A stretch of 64,000 bases of DNA from Rhodopirellula sp. SM50 (GCF_002289565.1 NZ_NTFY01000030.1:1-64000); one strand, 5' to 3'. Counted from the first letter of the stretch, positions 44,221-53,947 are shown. The notes: generated from the letters alone by a model not told the origin. Made by a program: numbers and translations.

Positions 44221-45300
44221 ATGAAACTGCTTTCCGTCGTCGCATGCCTGTTACTCAGCATTACCGTCGCACATGCTCAGGAGACAAAGGAAAAACACCA
44301 GGCTCCCGTCACCGAGATGCGTCAGTCTGCGGTTGCCTTCCTGGAAGGTCTCAGCCCGGAACTGCGAGAGCAGGCCATGTTCCCGCTCGACGACAAAGAA
44401 CGTCGAGCATGGAGCAATCTCCCGTCCACTTCGTTTAAACGGGAAGGTGTCAGTTTCAAGGAGATGTCACCGGAACAACGGACGCTCGCACATCAATTGC
44501 TGCAAAGCACCCTTAGTAGCCAGGGCTATCTGAAAACAACCGGGATCATGCATCTTGATGAAATTCTCAGGAGTCTGGCTGAGAAACGCCGCCCCAACAA
44601 TACACCGATGTTTGGGCATGACCTTTACTGGATCGGTATCTTCGGCGATCCCGCGAAGGACGATTCGTGGGGGTGGCAATTAGACGGCCATCACCTCGCG
44701 CTCAACATCACGGTCGTTGGCGATGAAGTTTCAGTCCGACCTGCATTCATGGGCTCGGATCCTGCCAGGCTGCCCGAGGGAACGTACTCGGGCTGGATGG
44801 TCCAAAACGCGGAAGATGAAAAAGGAAAACGGCTTTTCGCCTCGCTAAACGACAAGCAGCGAGCCAAAGCAATCATCGACAATGTGGCCCCCCGTGACGT
44901 GATCACCGGCCCGACGCGCGGGGATCAGTTAAAGACACCGACGGGCTTGCCGGCTTCAGAACTGAACGCCGCCCAGCAACGCCTGTTGATGTCACTGATT
45001 GACGAATACGTTCACAACTACGAGCACAACATCGCTCACATCCAACTGGATCGAATCTTGAAATCCGGCTTGGACAAGATTCATTTCGCCTGGGCCGGCA
45101 CGACCGAGGGCAAGCCCTATTACTACCGAATCCACGGCCCCACCGTGATCATCGAGTTTGACAATCACTTTCCTCCAGGACGCAATTCCGGTCCCGTCAA
45201 CCATATTCACACCGTGTTTCGCGAGCCAGGTAACGACTACGGTGACGATCTGTTGAAGAAGCACTTAATGGAAAGCCCGCACCACCAGAACGAACGGTAA
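44221..45300 (+). CDS. DUF3500 family secreted protein
   Basis: A 359-aa exported protein (LLSVVACLLLSITVAHAQ). DUF3500 blocks are complete: QAMFPLDDKERRAWSNLPST, DLYWIGIFGDPAKDDSWGWQLDGHHLALNITV, and near the end IHGPTVIIEFDN with NHIHTVFREPGNDYG. The many His residues suggest a metal or haem site, but the family's biochemical activity is not known to me. It is isolated, in an accessory stretch with remnants downstream. Confidence 0.88.
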   Translation: MKLLSVVACLLLSITVAHAQETKEKHQAPVTEMRQSAVAFLEGLSPELREQAMFPLDDKERRAWSNLPSTSFKREGVSFKEMSPEQRTLAHQLLQSTLSSQGYLKTTGIMHLDEILRSLAEKRRPNNTPMFGHDLYWIGIFGDPAKDDSWGWQLDGHHLALNITVVGDEVSVRPAFMGSDPARLPEGTYSGWMVQNAEDEKGKRLFASLNDKQRAKAIIDNVAPRDVITGPTRGDQLKTPTGLPASELNAAQQRLLMSLIDEYVHNYEHNIAHIQLDRILKSGLDKIHFAWAGTTEGKPYYYRIHGPTVIIEFDNHFPPGRNSGPVNHIHTVFREPGNDYGDDLLKKHLMESPHHQNER

Positions 45301-45478
45301 CTCGCCAGCCTCGGTTGCGTCACGCCTCTTGTTGGAAATCCTCATCTCAATCCTTCCAACGCATCTTGCTTCACATGAAAGCTCTGCGGACGTCTGTACT
45401 ACCCAACGCGATCCTTCGCTGGTTGTTCGTGTTGTCGGCAGGCTTCCATGTGTATCGCGATGGGGATATCTCAGTTTC

Positions 45479-45853
45479 GAATGGGTGCCCGTGACCGGCT
45501 CAAAGGTCTATCGCAACATCATCATTTCTCATTCGGATGGTGGAAACGCCCACGCGGCCAGGCCTCGAGACGGAGGCCGCAGTGGAGGCGGCGGTCCGAA
45601 GCTCGAGCAGGTCGACATGGACTCGAATCTCTATTTTCATCCGACAGACCCGCGATGGATGGACGAACATCTGAGTGAGATGCGTGCGATTGGCAAAGAG
45701 AAAGCCAGTCTATTTGGCGATCCTCTGTTCACAGATCCGGACGGCGGCGATTTCAGCTTCCAGCCAGGCAGCCCGGCGTTGAAGCTGGGCATTGAGCCAT
45801 TGGATGTGTCCAAAATGGGTCGACAAAATCAACATCCAATCACGGGTAAATGA
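45479..45853 (+). pseudogene. C-terminal fragment of a secreted beta-helix protein
   Basis: From about 45479 the plus frame reads EWVPVTGSKVYRNIIISHSD ... DMDSNLYFHPTDPRWMDEHL ... KASLFGDPLFTDPDGGDFSF, ending at SPALKLGIEPLDVSKMG. This is the usual tail of planctomycete right-handed beta-helix proteins of about 600-900 aa. Upstream sequence in the same frame is unrelated, so the 5' majority has been deleted. No signal peptide or start fits. Confidence 0.75.
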
Positions 45854-45980
45854 AACGCTGCCACGAAAACCTGACAGTCTCTTACGGACTTCCGGTTCAA
45901 GAAGACTGAGCAACGTCAATGGAAACGTCAGCACACTGAATCCGCAAGCACGCCGGTTCTCGAAACAACAAAGATTCAAC

Positions 45981-46186
45981 ATGGTTCAGACTTTCTCAAC
46001 AGCCTCGGCTCATGCGGCCTTGGCTTGTGTTGTATTGGCTTTTGCGTCCGTCTGCTCGGCCGACGACTACGACGTTTATTTGCTCGCAGGGCAATCCAAT
46101 ATGGACGGCACCATTGGCGAAATGCGATCAAAAAACAACATGCCGAGTGGATTGATCGGCTGACCGAAGGCGAGAAACTCGATTGA
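45981..46186 (+). pseudogene. Sialate O-acetylesterase (SASA) N-terminal remnant
   Basis: ATG 45981 starts a signal peptide (ALACVVLAFASVCSA) and then DDYDVYLLAGQSNMDG, the nucleophile block (GQSN) of SASA/SGNH-type carbohydrate esterases. After about 48 residues homology ends and the frame stops at 46163. A neighbouring frame gives a protein-like tail (QHAEWIDRLTEGEKLD) ending in TGA at 46184, which suggests an internal deletion that joined the start of one gene to the end of the same or another gene. Confidence 0.7.
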
Positions 46187-46222
46187 GTCGCCAGGTCCAT
46201 GTTTCCATGTCACTTCGGGACA

Positions 46223-48385
46223 TCATTTCGAGACGCACCAGCGGATGAGCGGTTCGACGTCGACCTTCCCCGTCTCGACTCGCAACGTTTTCATCGCGTG
46301 CCGTTCGACGAAGCCGAGCGATGAAGCGATCTGGTCCCTTGTGGCAGCGGTTCGCAAGTGGGTTCTGGGTTGCAACAAGGCGACTCGTCGCGGCGTGATG
46401 CTGGCCAGCAAATCGGGCAAGTCGTACTCCGACAATGCCCCCGCCACCAGCGAGTTGGCGTTCACGTCGTAGTGAGGGTGCATGACAATGCTCTGATAGT
46501 CCAGCAGTGACTCGACGAGTACCAGCCAACGAATCTGGGGCTCAAATGCGGCAGCGTGCAACATCGCCGGAGCGACATCACCGAAGCCCACGGCGCCGAT
46601 CTCGTCTGCCTTCACATCGTCGCGATTCTGCAAGAACGCCAACACCCCAATCGCACCTCCTGCGTTAATACCCGCTACGCTCCTTCCAGACATCAGGGCG
46701 TTGAAAAAGGGTTGTACTGGAGCGTGGCCTTTCGTCAGCTCGTAGGCCGTTTCGCCATATCCCAACAGATCTGGAGCTGCGACGACGAAACCGCTTCGAA
46801 CAATCGCCTCGATCGTTCCGCCCACAGCGGCGTCGGTCGTCTTGCCCTGGTCGTGTGCATAGATGATGGCCGGCCATGCGGTCACTTGGTCAGCGGGCTG
46901 ATCCGGGGCAAATACCAGCGTGGGAATGATTGTATCGCCCTCTCCCGGCAGCCCCCATTTTTCGACACGGTAACCATCTCGCTGATACTGTCCCCGAAAG
47001 ATCGGGGCCATGTTCGGGTTGGGGCTGCGGAAGCCGGATAGCTGTTTCGCCTGATTTACCGCACGCGGAAGGTGTTGGGAGAGATTCTGGCGACTCTCTT
47101 CTAGCTTCTGCAGCAGCGGTCCTGCTTCCTGACGGTTGATACTGAAAACGGTCTCACTTTGCAGCGAGGTCGAAATCTGCCCCGTCTGAGTGACCGTCAG
47201 CTCCTGTTCGGTCAAAAACGGATAGGTGGTTTCTTGGGAGCTGCCAGGCAGGTCCAACGATTCTTGAAAGAATGCGTAAGTGGCTTCGTTGTTTTTCTTC
47301 GTGAAGCCGTGTTCGTAATCGTCTTCAATTTGATCGAAGTGCTCAGGATGACCCAGGATCTCAAAAACCTGCCGCACTTCGGCAGCCGTTTCACGCGCGC
47401 CTTGGATGCTGAAAAAATCCCGCGTGGTGGTCACTTGAAGTGTTGGTTTTGGCGCTCGCACTTCCAGGAGATCCGCATGGTCGATGCCCAGCAGCGGGCC
47501 ACGATAAAAAACCTGTTCCGCGTCCTGCGGTCCGATGGACCCCAGCAGCCGACTGATACTGGTGATGAATCCGGTGGGTGCGGCTGCGAGGACTCGCTGA
47601 TCGATGGCACCGACGTAGCTGCTTTGGGTTCCCCCTCCAGACAAACCGGTCACGCCGATGCGATTCGGATCGACCTCAGAGCGGGTCAACAAGTAATCAA
47701 TCGCGCGAATTCCATCCCAGGTGAAGTATCGGGCAATGGACCGTCCGGTCAGAAAACACTGAAGTCCGGCATGCGAGTGCTCCTGGGTTGAAGAGCCCAC
47801 GGTCGATTTGCCATTCTGGGGATCAAAGTACTGCAACCGCTCGCCTTGTCCAAGCGGGTCGATGGTGAACACCACGAACCCTTTGTGGACCAAATTAAGA
47901 ATCACGTTTTGGTAAATGTCGCGCCGAAATGCTTGAGCGGAATGCCCGATGACATTCAAAATGGCCGGGCCACGACCCGAATGCCCCTCAGGAATAAAAA
48001 GTGCCCCCGTTACATGAAAATTTGGCATCGACTCAAAGACAATTTTTTCCACGCGATAGCCCTCGTTACGAATGATCCCGGTGATGCGCGGGTTGAGTGG
48101 AGATCGGGCGGGCCAAGGTCCAAGAATTTGATCGAGAGTTTGTCGGACCTTTGCCTGCCGTTTCTCCCAAGCTTCCGGTGTCTTCAACTCACCAATTTCT
48201 TCTTCGCGTGTCGCGAGGCAATCACGAGTCAAGTCATTCAGGTGATGCACCAGCATCAGACCTGGATCACTCCAATCGATCCATCGCGCGGTACCGGCGG
48301 GGCCACCGTCCAGCACAGTCAAGTCTTCCCTTGATTGAGCGCCGACGACCGACAGTAACAGAAGCAAAGAGGTGGTATTGAACAT
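46223..48385 (-). CDS. Tandem alpha/beta-hydrolase (acetylxylan esterase-like), second domain degenerate
   Basis: A 720-aa exported protein with two alpha/beta-hydrolase domains. Domain one (about 95-370) has nucleophile Ser249 in GVTGLSGGGTQSSYVG and an Asp-/His-bearing end (HPEHFDQIEDDYEHGF); it resembles planctomycete acetyl xylan esterase-type enzymes that deacylate polysaccharides. Domain two (about 465-715) keeps the fold (AWPAIIYAHDQGKT, VVAAPDLLGYGE) but the elbow is VGFGDVAPA, with Gly602 where the serine belongs, so it is probably inactive. The start lies in MFNTTSLLLLLSVVGAQS, a short signal peptide. Confidence 0.8.
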   Translation of the reverse strand: MFNTTSLLLLLSVVGAQSREDLTVLDGGPAGTARWIDWSDPGLMLVHHLNDLTRDCLATREEEIGELKTPEAWEKRQAKVRQTLDQILGPWPARSPLNPRITGIIRNEGYRVEKIVFESMPNFHVTGALFIPEGHSGRGPAILNVIGHSAQAFRRDIYQNVILNLVHKGFVVFTIDPLGQGERLQYFDPQNGKSTVGSSTQEHSHAGLQCFLTGRSIARYFTWDGIRAIDYLLTRSEVDPNRIGVTGLSGGGTQSSYVGAIDQRVLAAAPTGFITSISRLLGSIGPQDAEQVFYRGPLLGIDHADLLEVRAPKPTLQVTTTRDFFSIQGARETAAEVRQVFEILGHPEHFDQIEDDYEHGFTKKNNEATYAFFQESLDLPGSSQETTYPFLTEQELTVTQTGQISTSLQSETVFSINRQEAGPLLQKLEESRQNLSQHLPRAVNQAKQLSGFRSPNPNMAPIFRGQYQRDGYRVEKWGLPGEGDTIIPTLVFAPDQPADQVTAWPAIIYAHDQGKTTDAAVGGTIEAIVRSGFVVAAPDLLGYGETAYELTKGHAPVQPFFNALMSGRSVAGINAGGAIGVLAFLQNRDDVKADEIGAVGFGDVAPAMLHAAAFEPQIRWLVLVESLLDYQSIVMHPHYDVNANSLVAGALSEYDLPDLLASITPRRVALLQPRTHLRTAATRDQIASSLGFVERHAMKTLRVETGKVDVEPLIRWCVSK

Positions 48386-48947
48386 CGGTGTCTCTCTCGG
48401 TCGGCATGTTGGATTGCATGGCCGTTGAATTTGGTCAGATAAAAATGCCTCAAGTCTCTTGAGACTTCAGCATGCCGCACATGGGGAAGAAAGCGACGGC
48501 ATTAGGCCTTTCGCGAGTCATCTTACTCTATCGCCATCGCCATTGAAGCGGATCACGTCGGGCCATTGCATGCCACAGCCGGCCTCCCAGACTTTTTGGG
48601 TCACTCCACATCGTGAGTCTGTTGGGCAGCTGCGTCATTCCCGCTGGACTGGATTGCATTTTGTTGACCGCGACTTGCCCTGAAATGAAACTGTGCCGAA
48701 CTTCTTCGGTTAAGATGCTGGAACGCTCGGGCTGACCTGCTTGGGATCCGTCCCTAAATAGGTGACCTGATTGATTTGTAACGACAGCCCGCAAGCCCAA
48801 TACCGCTAAACCGGCAACTTATTTGTGGGCGGTCCCTTCGCGATGTGGGTGAGTGTCGCTTGACGGTCCTCCCTGACGAGGGGAAAATTTGCGAGGACCA
48901 GGATACAGCTTCTCCGATCTCCAGTTCCACATTTCAGAGAAACAACG
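48386..48947. other. Intergenic, fragment of AAGCCCAATACCGCTAA repeat
   Basis: No gene is supported across this 560-bp spacer between divergent genes. A single-arm copy of the AAGCCCAATACCG repeat occurs at 48792-48809. Short ORFs in both strands show no protein family character. Confidence 0.45.
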
Positions 48948-50234
48948 ATGAGAGTTCTTTTTGTAGCGACGATGGTGATCGGGCTTTTAGCGCCGACGAG
49001 TTTGCCCGCGGCGGCGGTCGAGGATGGATTTGTTTCCCTGTTCAACGGCGTCGACCTGGCCGGCTGGATCAAACGCGGTGGGTCGGCGGAGTACGCAGTC
49101 GAAGACGGGTCGATCGTTGGGAAATGCGTTCCGAACACACCGGGCAACACGTTCCTCTGTTCGGAACAAGCATTTGGAAACTTTGTGCTGAAGCTGCAAT
49201 ACAAGTTCCTTGAAGACGGCAATTCGGGCGTCCAGTTTCGCTCGGCCGCACGCCCGGAAGGCGATGGCCAACGTGTTTACGGCTATCAGTATGAAATGCG
49301 TCCCGGCGGCGACATGACCGGTCGCATCTACGACGAAGGGCGTCGCGGCCACAAGCATGGCATTATCTGGCTCGATGCTTACACCCCGCAGGATCGCCTG
49401 GACGCTGCCCAGGCGAGCTGCCGGGAAGGTGAATGGAACGACGTGGAAATCCAGTGCGTCGGACCGTCCATCAAGACCTGGTTGAACGGCAAGCTGGTCG
49501 TCGATCTGTTCGACAGCTTCTCGATGAAGGGTTTTCTGGGACTGCAGATTCACGCTGGGAAATCCGGGTCGGTTGCCTGGAGAAATATCCGCATCAAGGA
49601 TTTGGGCGAGAGCAAGTGGGAACCGTTCTTCGTCAAAGCGGACGACGGAAGTTACCAGCTCACTGATGCCAAGTTCGTTCTCCCCGAAGAATGGTCCTTC
49701 ACCGAGGACGGCGTTCTGCACGGCGTCCACTCCAAGAGCCAGGGCAAGGACGGGCTTGTCATTTCCACCAAGAACTACGACAACTTCATCGCCCGCGTCA
49801 CGTATCGGATGCACGGCGGCAACAGCGCCTTGTATTTCCGCGCCGAAGAAACGAGCGCCCCGTGGGTCCTGCGTGGATTTCAAAATGAAATCGCCAACAA
49901 CGGCAAAGACTCTGCCCTCTGGCACACCGCCGGCATCATCGACGGCAAGACGATTCCCGGTCGCGGCTGGATCGTGACGAACGACGAGTTCGTCGAAAAG
50001 GTCCGCAACAAAGACGGCCAGTGGAACACGACCTGTACCGCTGCGTACGGCGACCGCCTGGTTCAGACACTCAACGGTTTCTGCACGTCGGATCTCATCG
50101 ACCAAGCGTGCGAGAAGACGGGCAAGCTCGGCTTGCAAATGCACGGTGGCACCGACTGCGAAATGTTCTTCAAAGATTTTGAAGTCATGCCCATCACCGA
50201 GGACATGATGAAGCTCATCGATCGAACACCTTGA
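48948..50234 (+). CDS. Secreted tandem DUF1080 (3-keto-disaccharide hydrolase) protein
   Basis: A 428-aa exported protein (signal LFVATMVIGLLAPTSLPAAA). Two DUF1080 lamin-G-like domains follow. The first (about 25-225) has GFVSLFNGVDLAGWIKRGG and the usual EMRPGGDMTGRIYDEGRRG block, and ends VAWRNIRIKDLG. The second (about 240-420) is less regular: YDNFIARVTYRMHGGNSALYFRAE and KLGLQMHGGTDCEMFFKDFEV. The family acts on or binds oligosaccharides, with 3-keto-glycoside hydrolysis shown for some members. It heads a probable operon with the next two genes. Confidence 0.88.
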   Translation: MRVLFVATMVIGLLAPTSLPAAAVEDGFVSLFNGVDLAGWIKRGGSAEYAVEDGSIVGKCVPNTPGNTFLCSEQAFGNFVLKLQYKFLEDGNSGVQFRSAARPEGDGQRVYGYQYEMRPGGDMTGRIYDEGRRGHKHGIIWLDAYTPQDRLDAAQASCREGEWNDVEIQCVGPSIKTWLNGKLVVDLFDSFSMKGFLGLQIHAGKSGSVAWRNIRIKDLGESKWEPFFVKADDGSYQLTDAKFVLPEEWSFTEDGVLHGVHSKSQGKDGLVISTKNYDNFIARVTYRMHGGNSALYFRAEETSAPWVLRGFQNEIANNGKDSALWHTAGIIDGKTIPGRGWIVTNDEFVEKVRNKDGQWNTTCTAAYGDRLVQTLNGFCTSDLIDQACEKTGKLGLQMHGGTDCEMFFKDFEVMPITEDMMKLIDRTP

Positions 50235-50338
50235 AACCACTCGGCTCCGTCCCTACGTCAATCACCTTCGGCTTGATGCAGAAATGGGGTCATCCGCCGG
50301 GTGACCAAACCAGGCCAATTTCTTCTTGCGGCATCAGC

Positions 50339-51148
50339 ATGGTTCAACAATCGATCGGTCGATTCTCTCTCACGCTCGCTTGGGCAGTCTTGCAAGCGAA
50401 CCTCTCAGCGGCCGATCTTTCGGTCCAGCCGCTGCGACGCGTGAGCATCCCCGAAGCGCACCAAGCGGTGGCCGTCGATGCGTCGTCGTTTTACGCCATT
50501 TCAAACCGCACGATCGCTCGCTATGACAAGCAGTCGGCGAAGCAACTTGTTCGCTGGCAGGCACCTGAAAACTCCGGGATCCAGCATCTCAACAGCGGCG
50601 TCGTCGTCGCGGGGCGTCTGTATTGCGCGAATTCCAACTGGCCAACCAAACCCCTCAAAAACACGATCGAGATCTTTGATGCCGAGACTTTGAAACACCT
50701 CGAATCAAAGCTGTTTTCCGAAACACAGGGAGCGATCAATTGGATCGATCGGCATCAGGGAGCGTGGTGGATCGTGTTCGCCTTTTATGGTGATGCCGAA
50801 GTCCGCCACACCAAGCTGGTTCGCTATGACGACGATTGGACCGAGACAGGCGAGTGGTCGTTCCCCGAATCTGTGGTTCAACGCTTTCTACCCAATAGCA
50901 ATTCCGGTGGCGCGTTCGGACCTGATGGACGACTGTTCGTGACCGGACATGACCACGGGGAACTCTATGTCCTGGACGTATCGGCCGACGAGAGCGAACT
51001 CAAGCATATCGTCACGGTGCCAGCACCGATTGCGGGCCAGGGAATCGCCTGGGACCACGATGATTCGGGTATCTTGTTGGGAATCGTTCGCGCCCGTCAT
51101 GAGGTCGTCTTCATGCGGGTTTTACATTCAAACCGAGACGTCCCATGA
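50339..51148 (+). CDS. Exported propeller-like hypothetical protein
   Basis: From ATG 50339 (start of a signal peptide, FSLTLAWAVLQANLSAA) the protein has 269 aa. It contains repeated beta-rich segments of propeller type (AVAVDASSFYAISNRTIARYDK, GRLYCANSNWP, GRLFVTGHDHGELYVLDV) but no family I can name with confidence. The frame continues upstream to 50231 without protein character. Its stop overlaps the ATG of the M14 peptidase gene by four bases, so translation is coupled. Confidence 0.7.
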   Translation: MVQQSIGRFSLTLAWAVLQANLSAADLSVQPLRRVSIPEAHQAVAVDASSFYAISNRTIARYDKQSAKQLVRWQAPENSGIQHLNSGVVVAGRLYCANSNWPTKPLKNTIEIFDAETLKHLESKLFSETQGAINWIDRHQGAWWIVFAFYGDAEVRHTKLVRYDDDWTETGEWSFPESVVQRFLPNSNSGGAFGPDGRLFVTGHDHGELYVLDVSADESELKHIVTVPAPIAGQGIAWDHDDSGILLGIVRARHEVVFMRVLHSNRDVP

Positions 51149-52419
51149 ATCATCGAGCGTTTGTTGTCTTGCTGGCAGTCGCTTGCCTTTCGCATGCATC
51201 TCATCGATGTCGAGCCCATGAACCACTGGTCGTTGTCGCCGATTTCGAAGGCGCTTCGGTTCGCGACGTTGAAATTGATGAACGAGAGCGGAGTGTAAGC
51301 TTCACGCCGGGGGGAGATCCCGAACGTGGTTGGCCCTGTTGGTGGTACTTCCGGATTGACGGGATCGCAGTCGACGAAGAGATCACGTTGCGGTTGCGCG
51401 GATCGAATGCTGCGATTGAAGAGCAAAAACCGCTGGCAGCATCGTGGGCAATGCCGGCTCAGGCGACCTATTCGATTGATGGCGAGACTTGGCAACACAC
51501 AGCCCCGGGTGAACGCCAGGGCGAGTGGATGATCTACAAGATCAAACCGAATGCGGCGTCACTGTATGTCGCTTGGGGTCCGCCCTACACCCCGAAGACC
51601 GCTGAGAAGTTCGTGCGAGGCGTTGGCGAACGTTCGTCTCATGCAACTGCCACAGTGCTCTGTCGTTCGCGAGCCGGACGTCCGGTTCCCATGCTTCATG
51701 TGCGAGAGGGCCAGCGGGAGTCGCAAGACCGGTTCGGCGTCTGGGTCCAGGCTCGTCAACATGCCTGGGAGAGCGGTTCAAGCTGGGTGGCACAAGGGTT
51801 CGCTGAATGGATCATCGGTGATGACCCGAATGCAGCATGGCTGCGGCAGCATGCAGACGTCTTTGTCATCCCCATCATGGACGTGGACAACACCGCAACC
51901 GGCAACGGCGGCAAGAACGCACTTCCGCATGACCACAATCGCGACTGGTCACCCAAGCCGCATTGGAATGAGACCAGGGCGGCACTGCGAATGGTCACGG
52001 ACTTGATTGCAGAAGACCGCATGGATGTCTTTCTAGACCTGCACAATCCCGCTCCCGGCGACCCCAGTTTTTTCTACATCCTTCCGCGAGAGCTGATCGA
52101 CGAACCGATGATCAGTCTTCGCGACCAGTTCATCGATCTTGCCTATGCAAAAATCAGTCAGATCAAACCCATGATCCCGATGAGTCGACAGCCCAAAGTG
52201 ACCGGATCCAGTTATCATCCGCTTTGGCGACAGATCAGCGCCAATTGGGTCAGCATGAATGGAAACGCGGACACCGTGAGCTTGTGCTTGGAAACGATTT
52301 GGAATTCACCGAAGAGCACGACAACGGGTTATCGGGCGGTCGGCGCCAGCCTCGCCTCCGCGGTGCAGGAGTATCTCGCCGAGCGAACGGTGTCACCACC
52401 GAAGTTACCACAGCGGTAA
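51145..52419 (+). CDS. Secreted M14 carboxypeptidase of the cytosolic-carboxypeptidase type
   Basis: A 424-aa protein with an export signal (AFVVLLAVACLSHASHRCRA). An N-terminal beta domain has WPCWWYFRIDG, matching the N-domain of M14-type cytosolic carboxypeptidases. The zinc ligands are H206 and E209 (QARQHAWESGSS) and H300 (FLDLHNPAPG). NR (265-266, DHNRDW) binds substrate carboxylate and E383 (CLETIWN) is the general base. All key residues are intact, so it is probably an active peptidase, here outside the cytoplasm. It overlaps the preceding gene by ATGA. Confidence 0.85.
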   Translation: MNHRAFVVLLAVACLSHASHRCRAHEPLVVVADFEGASVRDVEIDERERSVSFTPGGDPERGWPCWWYFRIDGIAVDEEITLRLRGSNAAIEEQKPLAASWAMPAQATYSIDGETWQHTAPGERQGEWMIYKIKPNAASLYVAWGPPYTPKTAEKFVRGVGERSSHATATVLCRSRAGRPVPMLHVREGQRESQDRFGVWVQARQHAWESGSSWVAQGFAEWIIGDDPNAAWLRQHADVFVIPIMDVDNTATGNGGKNALPHDHNRDWSPKPHWNETRAALRMVTDLIAEDRMDVFLDLHNPAPGDPSFFYILPRELIDEPMISLRDQFIDLAYAKISQIKPMIPMSRQPKVTGSSYHPLWRQISANWVSMNGNADTVSLCLETIWNSPKSTTTGYRAVGASLASAVQEYLAERTVSPPKLPQR

Positions 52420-52443
52420 GCGGGCTAACGATCAAAAACAACA

Positions 52444-52515
52444 CCCACGGATGGCAGCGCGAACCCACGGATGACAGGGTGCCAAAATCCGTGGGTTCGC
52501 GCTGCCATCCGTGGG
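52444..52515. repeat. 29-bp inverted repeat (GGTTCGCGCTGCCATCCGTG arms), copy 2
   Basis: Perfect 29-bp arms (52444-52472 and 52487-52515) with a 14-nt loop. It lies between the convergent M14 and Gfo/Idh genes and could act as a bidirectional transcript end. It pairs with the copy at 31657-31729. Confidence 0.88.
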
Positions 52516-52557
52516 CTCACTGGTAACTTCATTGCTCCGTCAGTTCCAATCCGTCCC

Positions 52558-52600
52558 GCTTTTCTGCGGCTTCCTCAATCTAAATGTTGACGGAGCACTA
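52558..52600 (+). repeat. Degenerate TTTCTGCGGC...TTGACGGAGCACTAA repeat
   Basis: Related to 17-60 at the window start and 62097-62131: a TTTTCYGCGGC block, a CTCAATCTAAA block, then GTTGACGGAGCACTA. It overlaps the 3' end of the Gfo/Idh gene by three bases. Confidence 0.5.
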
Positions 52601-53947
52601 AATCCAGGTTGGTTCCCAGCCTTTTCGATAAGGCTTGGTGACCCACTCTTGTGCTTGAGCATGGTTTGTGATCGTGAGAGCGTCGGCATCCCAAGCAAGC
52701 TCTTGCCCCGGGAATCGAATGCCGATGGTTCCCAGCAACACGGTCTCGGTCAGCGGACCGGCGTAGTCGAAGTGTGACGTGGTGTTCCCGTTGCCCATGC
52801 AGGCATCGGCCCACTGCGTGTAGTGGTTGACTCCATCAATGACGGGCAGTTCCTTCGCAGGAAATTTTGCTTCGGGAAAAACCGTAGGCATCGCCACGTG
52901 CGGAATGACCAACGAACCTTTCTCGCCGACGAGAACCGAACCAGCTTTGGGGAGCTGATAGTCCGCGGGGACATCCCCCAGTTTCTCTCGCGGCGGCAAC
53001 ACCCCCGCCGCATCGTACCACGTGACGCGCAGCGTTGGCTCGGCCGTATATTCGGTGCCAGGAAACTCGTAATACACCGTCGCGCGATCCGTCCATGACT
53101 CCGGAAGCAGTGTCGGTGCCTGCACCGTGAGCTTGGTGGGCGAAGTGAGTTTGAGCGATTTGAAAACGGGATCCAAAATGTGGCAGCCGAAATCGCCAAG
53201 TTGTCCGGTCCCGTAAGCTTGCCAACCACGCCAATTGAACGGGTGGTACATGTCAAGCTTGAAGGGACGCTCCGGGGCAACGCCCTGCCAAAGATCCCAG
53301 CGGACATGCTCGGGCACAGGATCGCTGCCCTTTGGTCTGGGGATGTTCCTTGGCCAGGACGGTTGTCCTCCTTGCCACGAATGGACTTCCTTGACCTTTC
53401 CGATCAGACCGGAATGAACCATGTGCACCGCCGTGCGATAGGCGGAATGGGATTGAATCTGATTGCACATTTGCGTCGTGACGTTGAACTTCGCGGCGGC
53501 CTTTCGCATCTGCCTCGCCTCGTGGACGGTGTGCGTTAGAGGTTTCTGGCAGAACACATGTTTTCCGAGATGCATGGCAGCCATCGAAATCGGCGCATGC
53601 ATGAAATCGGGTGTCGAGACCAACACGCCGTGGATGTCACTTGAATCATCGAGAAGCTTTCGCCAGTCGTCGTATTGTCTTGCGGATCGATATTTCTCCG
53701 CCGCTTGACCAAGATGCTTGGCGGAACTGTCGATGTCGCACAGCGCGATGACTTCTACATCAGGACTGGCGGCCACACCGTTTAAGTCGCTCCAGCCTTT
53801 GCCGCCGGTTCCGACACTGGCGATCCCCAGTCGTCGATTCGCGCCGTACACGCGCGAGTATTGAAGGGCGTTCAGGCCGATTGCTGTGCTACCCGCGGTA
53901 GCTGACTTCAGGAAGGAGCGGCGGGTGGGAAAGGAGGGCATGGCCAT
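52598..53947 (-). CDS. Gfo/Idh/MocA-family oxidoreductase, Tat-exported
   Basis: A 449-aa NAD(P)-dependent oxidoreductase of the sugar type, with a Tat signal (TRRSFLKSATAGSTAIGLNAL). The dinucleotide loop is IASVGTGGKGWSD, and the EKP-like motif is CQKPLTHTVHEARQM. The blocks EVHSWQGGQPSWPRNIPRP and GQLGDFGCHILDPVFKSL identify the planctomycete subgroup. It is distinct from the copy at 7802-9136, sharing only fold-level motifs, and no MR/MLE or DUF6807 gene accompanies it. Confidence 0.9.
   Translation of the reverse strand: MAMPSFPTRRSFLKSATAGSTAIGLNALQYSRVYGANRRLGIASVGTGGKGWSDLNGVAASPDVEVIALCDIDSSAKHLGQAAEKYRSARQYDDWRKLLDDSSDIHGVLVSTPDFMHAPISMAAMHLGKHVFCQKPLTHTVHEARQMRKAAAKFNVTTQMCNQIQSHSAYRTAVHMVHSGLIGKVKEVHSWQGGQPSWPRNIPRPKGSDPVPEHVRWDLWQGVAPERPFKLDMYHPFNWRGWQAYGTGQLGDFGCHILDPVFKSLKLTSPTKLTVQAPTLLPESWTDRATVYYEFPGTEYTAEPTLRVTWYDAAGVLPPREKLGDVPADYQLPKAGSVLVGEKGSLVIPHVAMPTVFPEAKFPAKELPVIDGVNHYTQWADACMGNGNTTSHFDYAGPLTETVLLGTIGIRFPGQELAWDADALTITNHAQAQEWVTKPYRKGWEPTWI

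Noticed and set aside
48987-50240. 417-aa minus-strand ORF
   Set aside because: Antisense shadow of the tandem DUF1080 gene.
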